Below, piece by piece: positions 11,085-23,459 of a DNA stretch of 64,000 nt; positions within the stretch are counted from its first letter, which is position 1, and every line of letters starts with the position of its first letter. Below the pieces are notes generated by a model. It saw nothing but the letters and a program-made list of their open reading frames with translations. It ran no database searches and had not been told where the DNA came from. The stretch is from Echinarachnius parma (lineage: Eukaryota; Echinodermata; Echinoidea; Clypeasteroida; Echinarachniidae). Both the position numbers and the translations under genes were made by a program. The stretch lies in NCBI GenBank assembly GCA_037951105.1, contig JBAMJV010003019.1:234001-298000 (forward strand). The letters are read 5' to 3'.

Positions 11085-11370
11085 AAATTTTTCCTACCTA
11101 CAGGCCCGACCGGGCAAGTAAAATCAAGACTTTTCAATTCAGTGGCCCTAAAGTCAGAATTATAAGTGGCCCAAAACAACAAAATAACAAATCTGTTTTT
11201 ATTGCTCATTTGAGTAAGTGAAATTTGACAATTTTGGTGACCCATGGCTTGTTTTAGGTTGTCTTCTAGGCCAGATGGCCAGTGGCACTACCAGGCCACT
11301 AAAATCTATCTTTGTTCATTTTTTGGTGGCCCAAAATCAACTTTTGGTGTCCCCAGCCACAGGGCCACTG
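11085..11370. mobile_element. GGGCAAGTA-family element
   Basis: Carries GCCCGACCGGGCAAGTAAAA, then GGTGGCCCAAAATCAACTTT and CAGGGCCACTG. It is more diverged than the 9101 copy and lacks one clear end. A further fragment (TGCAGGCCTGGGGAAAACTTT) lies at 11699-11765. Confidence 0.5.
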
Positions 11371-11515
11371 CTACACAAAGATTCACACAATTATTTTTTA
11401 TTGGCAAATTGCCCATTCAAAATCCTATTTTCTTATTTCAAAATTAAGGATGAGGTTTGATATATTGAAGTTCATACTTGATTTACTCCTGTTATCAACT
11501 GCTATCGACTATCAG

Positions 11516-11676
11516 ACCAGAAAGAGATAGTACAATTGATTGTAAGTTACAAATAATTGTAAGTCAGATCATGTGACTGAATGCGCAAATTGGATTGGTC
11601 AAATGTGCATATTTTCTGACTTGCAGTTAATTGCAACTTTACAATCAATTGCAACTCTTTCTGCAATGAGGCCTAG
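11516..11676. mobile_element. GCAGAAAGAG-family MITE
   Basis: It starts AGAAAGAGATAGTACAATTG and ends CAACTCTTTCTGCAATG. The centre, AAGTCAGATCATGTG followed by GCGCAAATTGGATTGGTC, matches the other copies. Confidence 0.8.
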
Positions 11677-11768
11677 CTAATATAATTTTCATAAACTTTT
11701 GCAGGCCTGGGGAAAACTTTTACTGGCCCTGTCCCATGGTCAGTGTACCAGTGTTTGTGTCAAGCCCT

Positions 11769-12077
11769 GGGGGTGTTTCACAAAGATCCTAAGTTGAACT
11801 TAACTCTAAGTTGGACTTAGCAATTATGGAAAGCCGTTAGTTTCTTTGAAATGTTTGTGTAAAGGTCCTTTTAAAATGAATACAATTTTGATTCAAATCA
11901 TTAGTATTTTCTATTATCAAGGAGATTTCATGTTCTTGATGTACAATTTATGAGTGGTCTAATATTGCATTTTTGTTTTTGAAAATAGTTTATTCCAAGG
12001 CTACAAATGGATTACCATAATAATTTTGAAGTCTAACTTAGAGTTAAGTTCAACTTAGGATCTTTGTGAAACACCCC
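11769..12077. mobile_element. Foldback MITE, GGGTGTTTCACAAAGATCC ends
   Basis: Arms of about 42 bp are inverted: GGGTGTTTCACAAAGATCCT and AAGTTGAACTTAACTCTAAG on the left, their complements on the right. The loop of about 225 bp is AT-rich, and a C-run follows the right end. Confidence 0.85.
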
Positions 12078-12119
12078 CCCCCCCCCCCCCGATCCTTCAT
12101 ATATTACCCACCTTCCCTC

Positions 12120-12380
12120 CATATCAACCCATCCTTCTAAACCCATTGCGTATGGGAACTGGGTGGGAACTGTATTAACTATATGGGGATTGCAAAGTTT
12201 AGTGGGGATTGGTGTTTGAGGAACAGGTTTTAAACCCCACTGCCGACGGAACATGGAGGGCACTGTATGGGGGTTGCAGTCTAGCAGGGAACAGGTTAGG
12301 TTAACCCGTTGCCTATGGAAACCTGGTGGGCACTGTATGGGGATTGTAAAATCTAATAGGGAACTGGTTAACTCACATCA
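12120..12380. repeat. Tandem repeat, about 90-bp unit, three diverged copies
   Basis: Each unit carries AACCCATTGC-type, GGGAACTGGGTGGG/ACCTGGTGGGCACTG, TATGGGGATTG and AAA-TTTA/TCTAATAGGGAAC-type words. Copies lie at about 12133-12235, 12236-12303 and 12304-12375. Confidence 0.6.
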
Positions 12381-12842
12381 TGGGCCACATACCTTCTCAA
12401 GTATCCCTCTAATCCCTCAAAGTTGAAAGCGCATCTCACGAGATTCAAAATAAATCGTTCCCTCCAAATGAAATGAGACGTTCGGGGGCGGCTTTAAATC
12501 CCTGGAAAGACGTGCAAAAATTATCTCGCGAACGAGGGGCGATTTCAGAGCCAATTTGCAGCGGCTAAGCCGGCCCAACATGGGTGATTTAGGTCCGTGA
12601 GAAACCATCGAGCATCAACACAGGCATTACCTGCCATCTAAATTGAATGATCGCATCATCCATGGGGAAGGGTTACTCGTGCCGATGTAGTACATTCACC
12701 TATAGATGTACAAGGGAGTAGCTATGGGAGGGGGGAGGGAAACTACTCCTTGGATGTGGGATTTGTGTCTCTGTAAATATCCTGCCTCCCAACACCAACC
12801 CCCCCCCCCACCCCGTTCCCTACCCCACCCCAATGCCTACCG

Positions 12843-13097
12843 CAAGCCTCCACACTTAACTTTTTTCTCTACTGGCCCTTCGGGCAACTAAAATCATAAA
12901 TTTTGAAGGTCTACTTGTGCTCTTACTTCTTGATGAAATTTAGATATAAGAAATTACATTGTTCTCTCATAGTTGAACAATTATTTAGTTGCCCGATCGG
13001 GCAAGCAAACCAGACAATTTATGACATTTCACTTGCCCGACACCAATATCGCCTTGCCCTCGGCAAGCGGCCAAGTGCTAGTGTCGAGCCCTGCCTA
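12843..13097. mobile_element. GGGCAAGTA-family element
   Basis: It runs from AAGCCTCCACACTTAACTTT to AAGTGCTAGTGTCGAGCCCT. The inside has CCCTTCGGGCAACTAAAATC, TAGTTGCCCGATCGGGCAAG and GCCTTGCCCTCGGCAAGC. Both ends are readable. Confidence 0.8.
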
Positions 13098-13925
13098 ACG
13101 TCCCATCACCATGGACAAGAACAAACCAAAATGTTACAGTGTAAAATTGCCAATATTCATTTGATTTTATGGCATTGGTAACCCTGAAGATAGATTAGAG
13201 ATTAGGATTAGGGTCGGGGGGGGGGGGGGGGGTGGGATTAGGGTTATGGTTAGGTTTAGGGCCAAGTTTAGGGTTGAAGAAATAGAGGGATCATGTACTA
13301 GACCCAAAGAGAAGTAGGTAGACCAAATGACAAACTCCTGGTTAGGACACTACATGTACAGATTTCTGTTTTTTTACCAAAATGATTTGCAGATAGATCA
13401 CTTTACTGCAGTCCAAATTTATGAATTTATATAATGATGTCATACAAATGTTGGTTGGCAGTACCCTACAGCTACCTCTGCCAATGTATTATGACTTTGA
13501 ATATGATCTACATTCCAGTTGTAATAATACTTGACTAGGGAGACACATATTTTCTTGAAGGTTAACACTGACTCAACTTGCTACCACTAAGCCCCTTTTA
13601 ACCGTAAATCCTCTCCTAAGCTGCATGCGTATGATATAATAATGACTCTTACCTCCCCCATACTAAAAAAACATTGAAGAAGGATAAGGAGGGCGAGCAG
13701 TAAGACGATGAAGAGGACGAGCAGGAAGATGATGACAACCACATGAACAAGGGGTTTCCTCCACCACCCCCCCCCCCCCCCCCCCAACTCCTTCTGTCTT
13801 TTTCCTCCTCTGATGTTCTTCCCACATAACCTAAATTGGATATTTACTAGATATTTCTCTTCCACCTCCTCCCCTCCTCCCTTCTCTTTCCCAAATTTCT
13901 GCATGCTTGCCCTCTCCCAATATTA

Positions 13926-14172
13926 GGGCCGAGTCAAACCGGATATATTGATATCCGGATATGAGCTGAGTAAAAAACGGACGGATATCAGATTTATCCG
14001 AAATCTAAAAAAAACAAAAAAACATGGAGCTTTGATTTTTGATACTTCAACCATGGTTCAACCATTTTATGTTTTTTTGTTTGTTTTTTTCATATACCCG
14101 TATCCAAGAATTTGAATTCGGTATCCGACCTTCATGGTCGGATAGCGAACGGCTATCCGTTTGGACTCGGCA
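13926..14172. mobile_element. MITE with GGGCCGAGTC ends and GGATATCCG words
   Basis: GGGCCGAGTCAAACCGGATA on the left matches, inverted, ATCCGTTTGGACTCGGCA on the right. CCAATATT occurs on both sides, which could be an 8-bp target duplication (CCAATATT / CCCAATATTG). Confidence 0.7.
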
Positions 14173-14179
14173 CTACCCA

Positions 14180-15665
14180 ATATTGGCCCAATTGGCCAAA
14201 TATCTCCTTCATATATAGTTCTTATTATGTTCTCTCCCCTCTCCCCCTCTTTACCTTCACTTCTGCCTTCCCCATTCTGTACCACTCCCCTCACCCCTAT
14301 CACTCTCTCCATTTCTAAACTATAGGAATACATCGTGGCACCCCAGCAGCAAGCGCACAAAGCTGTGAAGATTTAGCCCCATTTCTCCTTCGGTTCTACC
14401 CCACCCCCTTCTCACTACCCTCCCCTTCTCCTTCTCTCATATTCCCCTTACCCCTCTTTTCACCATTTCCTGTTCCAACCCCTCACCCCTCTCTTACCGA
14501 CCCACCCCCACCCCCCTCTCTCATAGTTCCATCTTATAGGCCCAATATCTCCTTCATTATATAAGGTTCTTATATTAATGCCTCCCCCCCCCCCCCCCCC
14601 TCCCCTCCCCCTCTTTACCTCCTCATTCTGTACCACTCCCCTCACCCCTATCACCCTCTCTTACCCACCCACCCTTTAGTAAAAAGGGTTCTACCACCAT
14701 CCCTTTCTCCTCTCATCTGCCTCTACCCCTTTCCTCCACCATACCCCGTTCCGTACCCCTCCCCTCAACCTTCTCTCTCCCACACACCCTCTCTCATAGT
14801 TCCATCTTTGCACCCTAGATGTAGAAACACGTAGGCACCCAGGCAGCCCAGCAGCAAGCGCACAAAGCTGCGTGGATTTAGCGCCTAATCTTCCTAATGG
14901 GCTTCCTGATCTCCCCCAGGATTTGGGGCTTAATCTCTTAATGGAAACCCCAGGAAGCCAAAATGGAGGGATTTTCTTACCTCCAATCTCTCTCCACTGA
15001 TGATATCACAAAAGATTTGGGCCCCTATCCTACTCAAGCTGCTTCATCTAGTAGAACATGATGTAACTCTTCATATTTCATACTTTGTTTATATATGATC
15101 AGTATTCTTTCCATCAAATTTATATCGCTTTCTTCCACATTTCTTACCTCCAATCTCTCCTCATTACAAACAGATTCCAGCCCTATCCTAGTGGGCATTA
15201 CAAACAGATTCCAGCCCTATCCTAGTGGGGCTTTCTCTAGTATCAAGACTCTTCATATTTCATAAAGGTACATTCTGTCCTCTCGAGCTTCTCTTCCCCC
15301 ATCAACTCTCTCTTGCTTTTTCTTACAACTCTTACCATCAATCTCCACTGGTGATGATATCAAAGTTGCAGGTCCTATTCTAGTCGGGCTTCATCTAATA
15401 CGAATCTTCATATTTTTGTTTATATATTTTTTTAATTGTACCACATTTTCATCTCTCTTGTCTTCCCAACAAATTTCTCTTGCGTCTTCTCAACTGTTTT
15501 ACCTTCAATCTCTACTGGTGATATATTACCAACAATTGGTTCTATCCTTGTAAAGCATTGAATCATTAGTACAGTTCTTTCATATTTGTTCATACATACA
15601 TACATTCCCTCCATCTTCCTTCTTAACTTACCTTACCTCGATCTCCACTGGTTATATTACAAAAG
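14180..15665. repeat. CT-rich degenerate tandem region
   Basis: Several motifs recur. CCAATATCTCCTTCAT-ATATA with CTGTACCACTCCCCTCACCC occurs at 14200-14310 and 14540-14665. CAGCAAGCGCACAAAGCTG occurs at 14346 and 14850. ACAAACAGATTCCAGCCCTA occurs at 15168 and 15202. A unit of about 180 bp with TCTCCACTGGTGATAT, CCTATTCTAGT and GGCTTCATCTA runs through 14990-15660. These are nested tandem duplications with purine/pyrimidine strand bias. No gene is supported. Confidence 0.6.
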
Positions 15666-15701
15666 AATCTATCTTATAATCTAGATCTAGAGTACAGAAG
15701 C

Positions 15702-16080
15702 CATGACGTCATAAAAACACTTTTTTAGAATTTTCAAATTTGGGCTTCATTTTCAGAAAGAGCATTAAACAAATAGTGTCCAAATACCGAAAATCAAAGG
15801 AATAGGTTACATATTGGCTGATATATGCCCATCCGAATGAATTTTACTTCAATGGGCAATCAGTGTTATAATGCACTGGTTCCTAAATTTAGGAACCAGT
15901 GCACTATAACACTGATTGCCCATTCACCAAAAAAATCATTTGGATGGGCATATCTCGGCCAATATGTAACCTATTCCTTTGATTTTCGGTATTTGGACAT
16001 TATTTGTTATGCTCTTTCTGAAAATGAAGTCCAAATTTGAAAATTCAAAAAAAAATGTTTATGACATCATTTATGACATC
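15702..16080. mobile_element. Long near-perfect foldback element
   Basis: Two arms of about 185 bp meet almost without a spacer at 15887/15888 (CCTAAATTTAGG). Arm words such as CACTGGTTCCTAAA, GGGCAATCAGTGTTATA, GCCCATCC-AATGA, GGTTACATATTGGC and CAAATACCGAAAATCAAAGG are matched by their complements. TGACGTCAT/ATGACATCA occurs at the outer ends. In RNA it would form a very long hairpin. Confidence 0.85.
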
Positions 16081-16575
16081 ACACTTCACCACTCTATACC
16101 ATTTCCCTTATAAATAAGTATGAACTTTTGATCATTATGTTTTTGTCTTCCCTCATTCACTTTCTTCCCAGTTATAACTTTATCTTGCTGTTTCGAACAT
16201 TCAATCATCACCAAAACTCCAAAAGACTTGGTTATCTGAGCTACTACTCTCTAATAAACTTATTAATATTTGTTCATGGTCATCTATTTCTTTTGTCTCT
16301 TCCCTTCCCTTTCCTCCAACAACCTTTATTTGTCACATATCACCTTTAACTATATCCCATCTTTCTCTCAAAGTATCAGCGCTCAACGGTAAATCCGACC
16401 TTAAAACTTTCTCGTAACAGTAACAGTTGTCACTCGATGCCTAACAAGGAAGATGAAGACAAATCCGATGGCTTTAAGTACCCTCAGTCTCATTTTTGGC
16501 CTACTGCGTCAAAGGTATAACAAAAAGGATAGTTCGAGAAGCCACGGCTAATGGGCTGCGCTTTACCTGTATTAT

Positions 16576-16807
16576 TCTTTATAGCCCGGTCACATATTAA
16601 CAGATTGCGCAAACGGATGTCAAACGGAGAGCTAAATTTTCCATCCGTTCTATACGTTTCTTGTCCGTTCCTTGTCCGGTGATGTACGTTGTTCTATGTT
16701 TTGTACATGAAGCAATGGAGACGACTTTCATCACCGGATAATTTAATTTTGCAAATTGTCTATTCGTTGGGCATACGTTTCCGATATCCGTTGTTATCTG
16801 ACCGGGC
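16576..16807. mobile_element. GGCCCGGTCAC-family MITE, copy 2
   Basis: The ends are GCCCGGTCACATATTAACAG and TTATCTGACCGGGCC. It shares its interior almost base for base with 22388-22617, which is in the opposite orientation. Confidence 0.85.
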
Positions 16808-16865
16808 CATTAATAAATAGCAAGTAGGCTCTTGGTGCTGCCATGGACAGGTTCATCTTCTACTT

Positions 16866-17000
16866 ACAGTATTGGTCAAAATAAACTAACCCCCCTAACG
16901 TTTGTGTGCAGTAATCCCTATTGATTTGTACACATAATAGGGATTACTGCAAATTACTGCAGTAAACTGGTTAGTTTATAAATTTTGACTGATTTTGAAC
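16866..17000. mobile_element. TACAGTATTGGTC-family MITE
   Basis: It begins TACAGTATTGGTCAAAATAA. The centre is the inverted pair GCAGTAATCCCTATT / AATAGGGATTACTGC. A second copy lies at 41594-41719 in bystin intron 2. TA ends suggest a Tc1/mariner type. Confidence 0.75.
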
Positions 17001-17094
17001 TAGGCTAGTTTGTGCGCACTGCACGACAGTAAGCCGATGTGTAGCACGAGCTGTGCACAAGCCTCAAGGCCTTTGCAAGATGTCAAGCGCTGTG

Positions 17095-17275
17095 GTAGGG
17101 TAGGAAATATGCGGGGGCTGAGGATGATTTTGCCCCCTAATTTTCAAAATAGCCCCCTGAAATCGGTAGGTAGCCCCTAAAATTACCATCCAGGGTATTC
17201 TGTTAAAAATATCTGGATATCTATCAGATTGGAAAAATAGCCCCCTAAAATTTTTAATTTAATCAGGACTGCATT
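17095..17275. mobile_element. GGGGGCTATTTT family, reverse copy
   Basis: Reads GTAGGAAATATGCGGGGGCT, then TTTTGCCCCCTAATTTTC, AAATAGCCCCCTGAAATC and GGTAGGTAGCCCCTAAAATT, the complement of the copies at 6716-7140. Confidence 0.75.
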
Positions 17276-17554
17276 GTGCACAAGGCATAATTTGCAAGAT
17301 GTCAAGATGCCACCGTGCATTTGATTTACAAATCTAAACTACCTTTAATACCAGCCAGCCTCTTTCATCCATTTCTCCCAAGTTTTCTTTCTCTATGTTT
17401 CCAACATCACCCAGTTCGCTCCCTGCCAGGGAGCCAATCATCTTGGCTCTTTTCTCGCTTTTTAAATCCTCTTTAGAGCCGGCTGCAAATGAACAGAGCT
17501 GTCAGAAGCCAATTACTCAAGTCCCCGCAAAAGACCAAAATTCAAAAGATCCCC

Positions 17555-17645
17555 TCTGAGATTTTCACTTTCTTTTCCCCTACTGAAAAGATATAAAAGT
17601 TTTATATCTTTTCAGTAGGGGGAAAGAAAGTGAAAATATAAAACC
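17555..17645. repeat. Short foldback (arms about 38 bp)
   Basis: ATTTTCACTTTCTTTTCCCC and CTACTGAAAAGATATAAAA meet their complements directly, with the centre at about 17599. It sits just left of the 172-bp tandem array. Confidence 0.85.
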
Positions 17646-17699
17646 CCTGCAAAAAAAAGGAAGGCTTTTTTCCTTTTTAAAACCCTCCAGTCTCCACCC

Positions 17700-18185
17700 A
17701 TTCTCCTTAAAAATGAGAAAAATCCCTGCAAAGGATAGGGTTTTTTAAGTTGGTCGTCAATTTTCCACCGAGCACACATGAAGAAAACCAAAATGATTTA
17801 TAATTTTAGGATGTCGAAAATATGTTTGTTGGAATAGATAAGAGTCATCTCCCCCACCTATCCCTTCCCCTCATACTCATAGAAAAGATACAATCCCTGA
17901 AAAGGGTCTAGGTTTCTTTTAAGATGGTCTTACATTTTCCACTGAGCACACTTGAAGAAAACCAAAATGATTTATAATTTCAGGATGTTGAAAATATGTT
18001 TGAAGGAATAGTGACTATTCATCTCCCCCACCTATCCCTTCCCCTCATACTCATAGAAAAGATACAATCCCTGAAAAGGGCCTAGGTTTCTTTTAAGATG
18101 GTCTTACATTTTCCACTGAGCACACTTGAAGAAAACCAAAATGATTGATAATTTTAGGATGTCGGAAAATATGTTTGTCAGAAAA
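17700..18185. repeat. Tandem repeat, about 172-bp unit, three copies
   Basis: Units share ATCCCTGAAAAGGG-CTAGGTTT, GATGGTCTTACATTTTCCAC, TGAGCACACTTGAAGAAAAC, CAAAATGATTTATAATTT and CACCTATCCCTTCCCCTCAT. Copies start at about 17722, 17895 and 18067. The last two are nearly identical and the third is cut short. Confidence 0.9.
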
Positions 18186-19344
18186 GTATTAGACTACTCA
18201 TCCGAGTACTAAATGTCTTTTACCTCTATCTGATAGTTCTTCTTTTTATATTTTCCCTTCTATTTCACCTTTTCTTCATGATTGTATTGCAACACTTTCG
18301 CCCCTAAAAAAGGCAGACATTTTTTAAAAGCTTATTTGCCAAGTGGATTTAATGACGATTAATACGCGCATTTCCCCGCCGTCTTAAAAGCAGTTTAAGA
18401 TATATGATTCCAATTCACAGGGGAGGCTTAATTTTTCCCATCCATGCGCATTACTTCTTGGTGTAACTTAATTCTTCAAATCTTATTGTTTTTGCACTTC
18501 GAGGTAAAAATGATATACTTGTTCACGCCCGGCGGCAATAAAATGACAGGCTTTTAAGTGCTTATCCCTAACAAAAAGCATCAATATTTCTCTCACATTT
18601 ATGAGAAAAACTTGAAAAAACAAAGGGAAAAGATGTTTACAAGTTTGACTGCCATTTCAGGTAGAAAATTTATATTCCAGATTAAGTAAAGAAAACAAAA
18701 GATTTACACCGAAGGGGCGATGCATTCAGAATCCCAAGTGTATTACAGGGTCTGGGAAACGCTTTGAAACAACTGGCATAAGAAAGGGGTCTTATTGGAA
18801 AGTCTAAGAGAAAATAAGGACAAATATTGAATAACAGAAACAAATATAATTTGACAAAAGTCATAATTCATATGGAATTAAAAGAAGAGGTTTGAAATCC
18901 TTGAAAAGATTAAAAGAACAAAGTTAACATGATACGGAATTACGGAAAAGTACATGTAGATAATAAATGAAACTCTGAAATTAACTGTCCAGTGTTTTTT
19001 TTCTATAAAAATGCATTAATGCAAAAGTAAAACAATATGAAACGCTTTTTAGAAAATACTTCTTTGGAAACAAACAATTTTGAAGGCCTAGAGTATCGAT
19101 ATGATTAATATTATACAGGAACAAGATAAGACTTCAAGAGAAGGCTCTGGAATAAGTGTCCTTCTTGGAATCATCTGTTCAAGAAAAGTAAGACAGTTCT
19201 ATAAACTTTCTACAAATCAAGACTAAGAAAACAGACGTTTTTTAATTATTTTATAGCCTACATGTAGTTTACTTTCACCGTTTTATAAAAAACTATGTGA
19301 ACATCAACTACAAACACTTGTCACTAAGTATATTAGTGTCTACT

Positions 19345-19447
19345 GCTGCTTGACACAAGCACTTGCCGCTTGCCAGGGGCAAGCAAAAATGGGTGTCGGG
19401 CAAGTAAACAAAATTAAATTGTCAAGCAGGCAGGTGCTAGTATCAGC
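19345..19447. mobile_element. GGGCAAGTA-family element, short copy
   Basis: Carries AGCACTTGCCGCTTGCCAGG, GTGTCGGGCAAGTAAAC and AGGTGCTAGTATCAGCCC. It looks internally deleted and ends next to another MITE. Confidence 0.55.
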
Positions 19448-19608
19448 CCAGGGCCCCGTTGCAGAAAGAGATACAATCGATCGTAAGTTGTAAGTCAGAA
19501 AATGTGCGCGTTTCAACCAATCAGATTCGCGCATCTAGAACACATGATCTGACTTACGATCAATTGTGACTTACAATCGATCGTATCTCTTTCTGCAACG
19601 GGGCCCTG
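19448..19608. mobile_element. GCAGAAAGAG-family MITE, best-preserved copy
   Basis: The TIRs are CAGGGCCCCGTTGCAGAAAG and CTTTCTGCAACGGGGCCCTG, followed inside by AGATACAATCGATCGTAAGT and its complement. The centre has GTGCGCGTTTCAACCAATCA and CGCATCTAGAACACATGATC. This copy shows the true ends of the family. Confidence 0.9.
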
Positions 19609-19989
19609 GACTATGAGTACATGCTGTTTTATGTAATGATAACATCTCGTTGGCAACTGGTTAACAGGTTTAAAACAAGTAGCTGAAAGTTATTGAAATC
19701 TCTTGTCATCAATTACATTTGGGTCTTTAGAGGCTGAGCTAGTCCATAAATGTACAGTACTTATACTTAATAATGAAAGTTAAAGGTACACTTGAGTATT
19801 GGTACTTCCCCAAAAACAAATTGTAAGGGTTTTGGTTGGTTTTAATTCCATTTGAAAGTTCATTGAATAAAACATGTGAAATGTGAATCATTCCCTTTCG
19901 AATGCTTTCATATTTGTTCAATTTGATTTTAAAATATTTTATTTATATATCATTTAGCCAGGCGATATCTTGACTCTTATGAAAATACA

Positions 19990-20290
19990 TTTAAAATAAA
20001 TACACTTCTTTCAAAAAAATTCAAAAGAGGTTTTTAAATAGTTGATAATATCTCTATTTAGTCATTATTTTAACAAAACATCACATTTTTATGCACAATT
20101 TTGTATGAAAAATGATTGAAACAGGAGTTTTAAGAGAGCTGTAACAGCTATTTTTTAATGATAACCTGCTTTTTACTTAGTCGTTTGTAATTGTGCATAC
20201 ATTTCAAGCATGGTGGAGTTATAACTATAAGTTTGTAATGTGATGGTGCAGGTTTTGGTTACTAAAATTCAGTTTGACCAAAACTCAACT
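19990..20290 (+). mobile_element. TTAA MITE family 1, diverged right-hand fragment
   Basis: Shares TTTCAAAAAAATTCAAAAGA, TTTTTAAATAGTTG, TTTGTAATGTGATGGTGCAG and GTTTTGGTTACTAAAATTCA, with the end AAAACTCAACTATA. The left half and flanking TTAA are not recognisable. Confidence 0.7.
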
Positions 20291-21005
20291 ATAGATATAT
20301 TTAATGTAATCCACAAGGATAAAGCAAAATGACGTAAATGATAATATTTATTTCTCAGCTAAGTCCTGCTAAGATCTACTTTGAGCCATAATAATTCTTT
20401 TCATATATTATAAAAGCAAAAATCCCTTTTCTTCCTAGTTGGATTCAAATCCTGTGGTCTTAGAAAGGAAATGCGATATATACAGGTAGCTATATTTACT
20501 CCTGTCGCCCTTGGCAGTACTTAGCAAGTAAATTCTATTAAGAGGCTTAGATGAATAAAAAGATGGCTTGTTTGATCCACTGCAAACATAGAAACTGGAT
20601 TAATTACCATTGCTATACAAATTATAAAAAAATAGTACTTGAAGTTGCAAAGAGAAAAGAACGTGTTAATTAATACCCCTTTCACAGTGGCCTGAATTTC
20701 CCCGGACGCGTCCTGGGAAATGGCCAATGTGACTGGTCGAGAGGAGAAATATCAGGAGAAATAGCCGATAGAAAGAAGAAAAAATAGGGGATGAAATTCT
20801 CCTGCTGAAGATCAGGAGATATTCTCTTCTATCGGTGCGACTCCGATGAAACGGTGTAGATGTTACGTGAGCTTGCTGCATGCACTGTACTGAGCCATCT
20901 ATTTCTACTTTGCTAGCTAGCCAACCAGATTTGTACATAATATTTAGGCCCATTCTCTGACTTGCAAAAGTTGCAATTGATCACAACTCTTTATGTAACA
21001 CCCCC

Positions 21006-21137
21006 TGGTAGCAGAAAGAGATACAATCAATTGTAAGTTACAATTGATCAGCGCGTTTCAACCAATCAGATTTGCGCATTTAGAACACATGATCAGACTT
21101 ACAATTAATTGTAACTGACAATCAAACTTATCTCTTG
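21006..21137. mobile_element. GCAGAAAGAG-family MITE, decayed
   Basis: Reads GTAGCAGAAAGAGATACAAT, with GCGCGTTTCAACCAATCAGA in the centre and CTTATCTCTT at the right end. A further half copy (CTTGCAAAAGTTGCAATTGA) lies at about 20959-20985. Confidence 0.75.
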
Positions 21138-22259
21138 GACTGGCAAGTGATAAGTAGAAAAATAAGTTAGTGTGGAGGCTTGGTTTCACAGAACTTTCTA
21201 AGCTATTATAATAGCCTTGAAATCACTTATTGACAAGCTTTCGCTAACAAGGCTAAACACTCTGGTTGCGTGCGGACAGAAATATCCCTAGAAACAGGAA
21301 GGAAACGCAAGCTTTTCTGAATTTTTCTCTCCCGACTAATCCTGCTGCGAAGAGGCTCATAACGCAACCTTTCCTGGTTTGATTCATTTGGCTAAAGTTT
21401 GGCATTCTTGGCACTCTTTAACTTTAAGCTGGAGCCGGGGAGAAACGTGGAGGCTCAGGACATTTAGCCCCCTATTATAATTTTTAAAAGGGCCCTGAAA
21501 TTTCTGAAAATCATTGGAGCCCCTATTTCAAGTTTTTTTTTGAATGCTCGCTAGTTTTTTTAAAAAGCAGCCCTGAAAAATAACAAATATTTCTGTCAAA
21601 CATTTTATAAGCTTATTTTCTTTGCTCTTTTTCATTTATGTTTCTTTCCACAATTAAAACTGCTCACTTCCTTAATTTCTCAACCATGTTTTCTCTCTGC
21701 CTTCCCATTCATTTTGCTTTCCCCCTTCTTGTTGTGTACAAATCAACAGAACAAACAACAAAACTCTTTTCATTTTACTTTTGAAGCTGCCTAAAATTGT
21801 AAAAGTCTTAATAAAAGATATGACCCCTTTCTATTTGTAATTGAAAAAATATATATTTTGGCTGTACGGTTGGTTCTCAAGAGCTTCAAAAAAACCTAAA
21901 AGAGACCGATCCCCAAAAAATAATCAGGAAGGGGTGTATGAAGAAATCATGTTTCAAGAAAATCAGAACAGGAACTGATTAAATAAACAAATAAACAAAT
22001 AAACATCGACCTGGCAGGCTGGCAACCTAATGAACAAAACACTTAGTCAAAAAGCAAATACACATAACTGTGTAACAATCACACAACAAATGTTTAAATT
22101 AATAAATTATAATTATTTCCATTCCAGAGTTCATTCTTTTTTCTTTCTTTTTTATCAAGTAAAGAATTGTACAAAATGAAAAATTATTGGATAACTTCTG
22201 AGTCCTGAGAAAAGATTACAACCAAATTTACAAATGCCAATAGATCTAGATTTCAACAT

Positions 22260-22855
22260 GAAATACTGATATTGACAAGCAATAGTGCCAATAAAACTAG
22301 TAACAAAAGCAAGGATTAGAATAGTCTGAATTGCTGAGCAATAAAAATTAGTTAACAAAAGCCATTGGATTCCGTTGAATTGTTAATGGCCCGGTCAGAT
22401 ATCAACGGATATCGGAAACGTATGCCCAACGAATAGACAATTTGCGAAATTAAATTATCCGGTGATGAAAGTCGTCTACATTGCTTCATGTACAAAACAT
22501 AGGACAACGTACATCACCGGACAAGGAACGGACATATGAAACGTATAGAACGGATGGAAAATTTAGCTCTCCGTTTGACATCCGTTTGCGCAATCCGTTG
22601 ATATGTGACCGGGCTATGAGCAATAAAACCAAGCACTAACAAAGGCCAAGATTTAAAATATTTCGATTTGATAACTAAGTGATAAAAACTACTAACAAAA
22701 GCCATTCAAATAACTTGAATTGCTGACATACAATAGTGCTAATAACAAGAACCAAGACTAAAATATATTGAATTGCTTAGCTATAAAACTGCTAACAGGA
22801 GCCAAGATCAAAATAACTTGAATTGCTGAGCAATAGATTGATCAATCAAGTAATT
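22260..22855. repeat. Minisatellite of about 60-65 bp, split by a MITE
   Basis: Repeated words are AACTTGAATTGCTGA-CAATA, GTGCTAATAACAA/ACTAACAAAAGCCA and AGACTAAAATA. Units run through 22262-22387 and resume at 22618-22850. The interruption is the MITE at 22388-22617, so the array is older than that insertion. Confidence 0.75.
22388..22617. mobile_element. GGCCCGGTCAC-family MITE, copy 3
   Basis: The ends are GGCCCGGTCAGATATCAACG and GATATGTGACCGGGC. It is nearly identical to copy 2 in reverse and is inserted in a minisatellite. Confidence 0.9.
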
Positions 22856-23459
22856 TGGGCGAGTGATGACAGACAGGTGATTGAATTGTAGTGACGGGTT
22901 ACGGGCCACTTGACGATGAGTGATCCTATATTACCATCATTTATTGCTCAGTCCAAATGTGTTAGCTCTGTATCAAAAATTCTTCTTGCTTTCTTGTTTT
23001 GTTCGTAAGTTATACTTATAATAAAATACAATCAATACTTTTGAGAATGGTATTTTTGTTGTGCAAATTTTGCGGAATGAATCAGAAATGTAAACAATTT
23101 GGCAAACGGTTAGAACTCTTAAAATTACATTTACATACCATGTAGGCCTGTATGCCGATCCTTGATTTAAGCCCTTTTACTAAATTTTGTGAAACAACTT
23201 CCTGTAACGCTGACTGTGTTATATTCACAGTTTATTCATCGTCCTGAAGTTGGTTTAATGCTCAAATTTTCTACTTGGTCCATTACATACATTACTATGT
23301 AAATGCCTGAAACTTTCATTATCTTAACCCGTTCACTACGAGATTATGAAATCCCCATATATAGACTTTGTACATAGCCGACCAGGTTCCCCGTAAGCAA
23401 ACAGGTTAAGTTCCCCAAACCTAAATCTAAACTAAAGCCTAATCCTAAGCCATAATCCT

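Noticed and set aside
13587-13904. Minus-strand ORF with a Leu/Val-rich stretch
   Set aside because: It crosses a C-run and GA-rich low-complexity sequence, has no family match I recognise, and no splice support.
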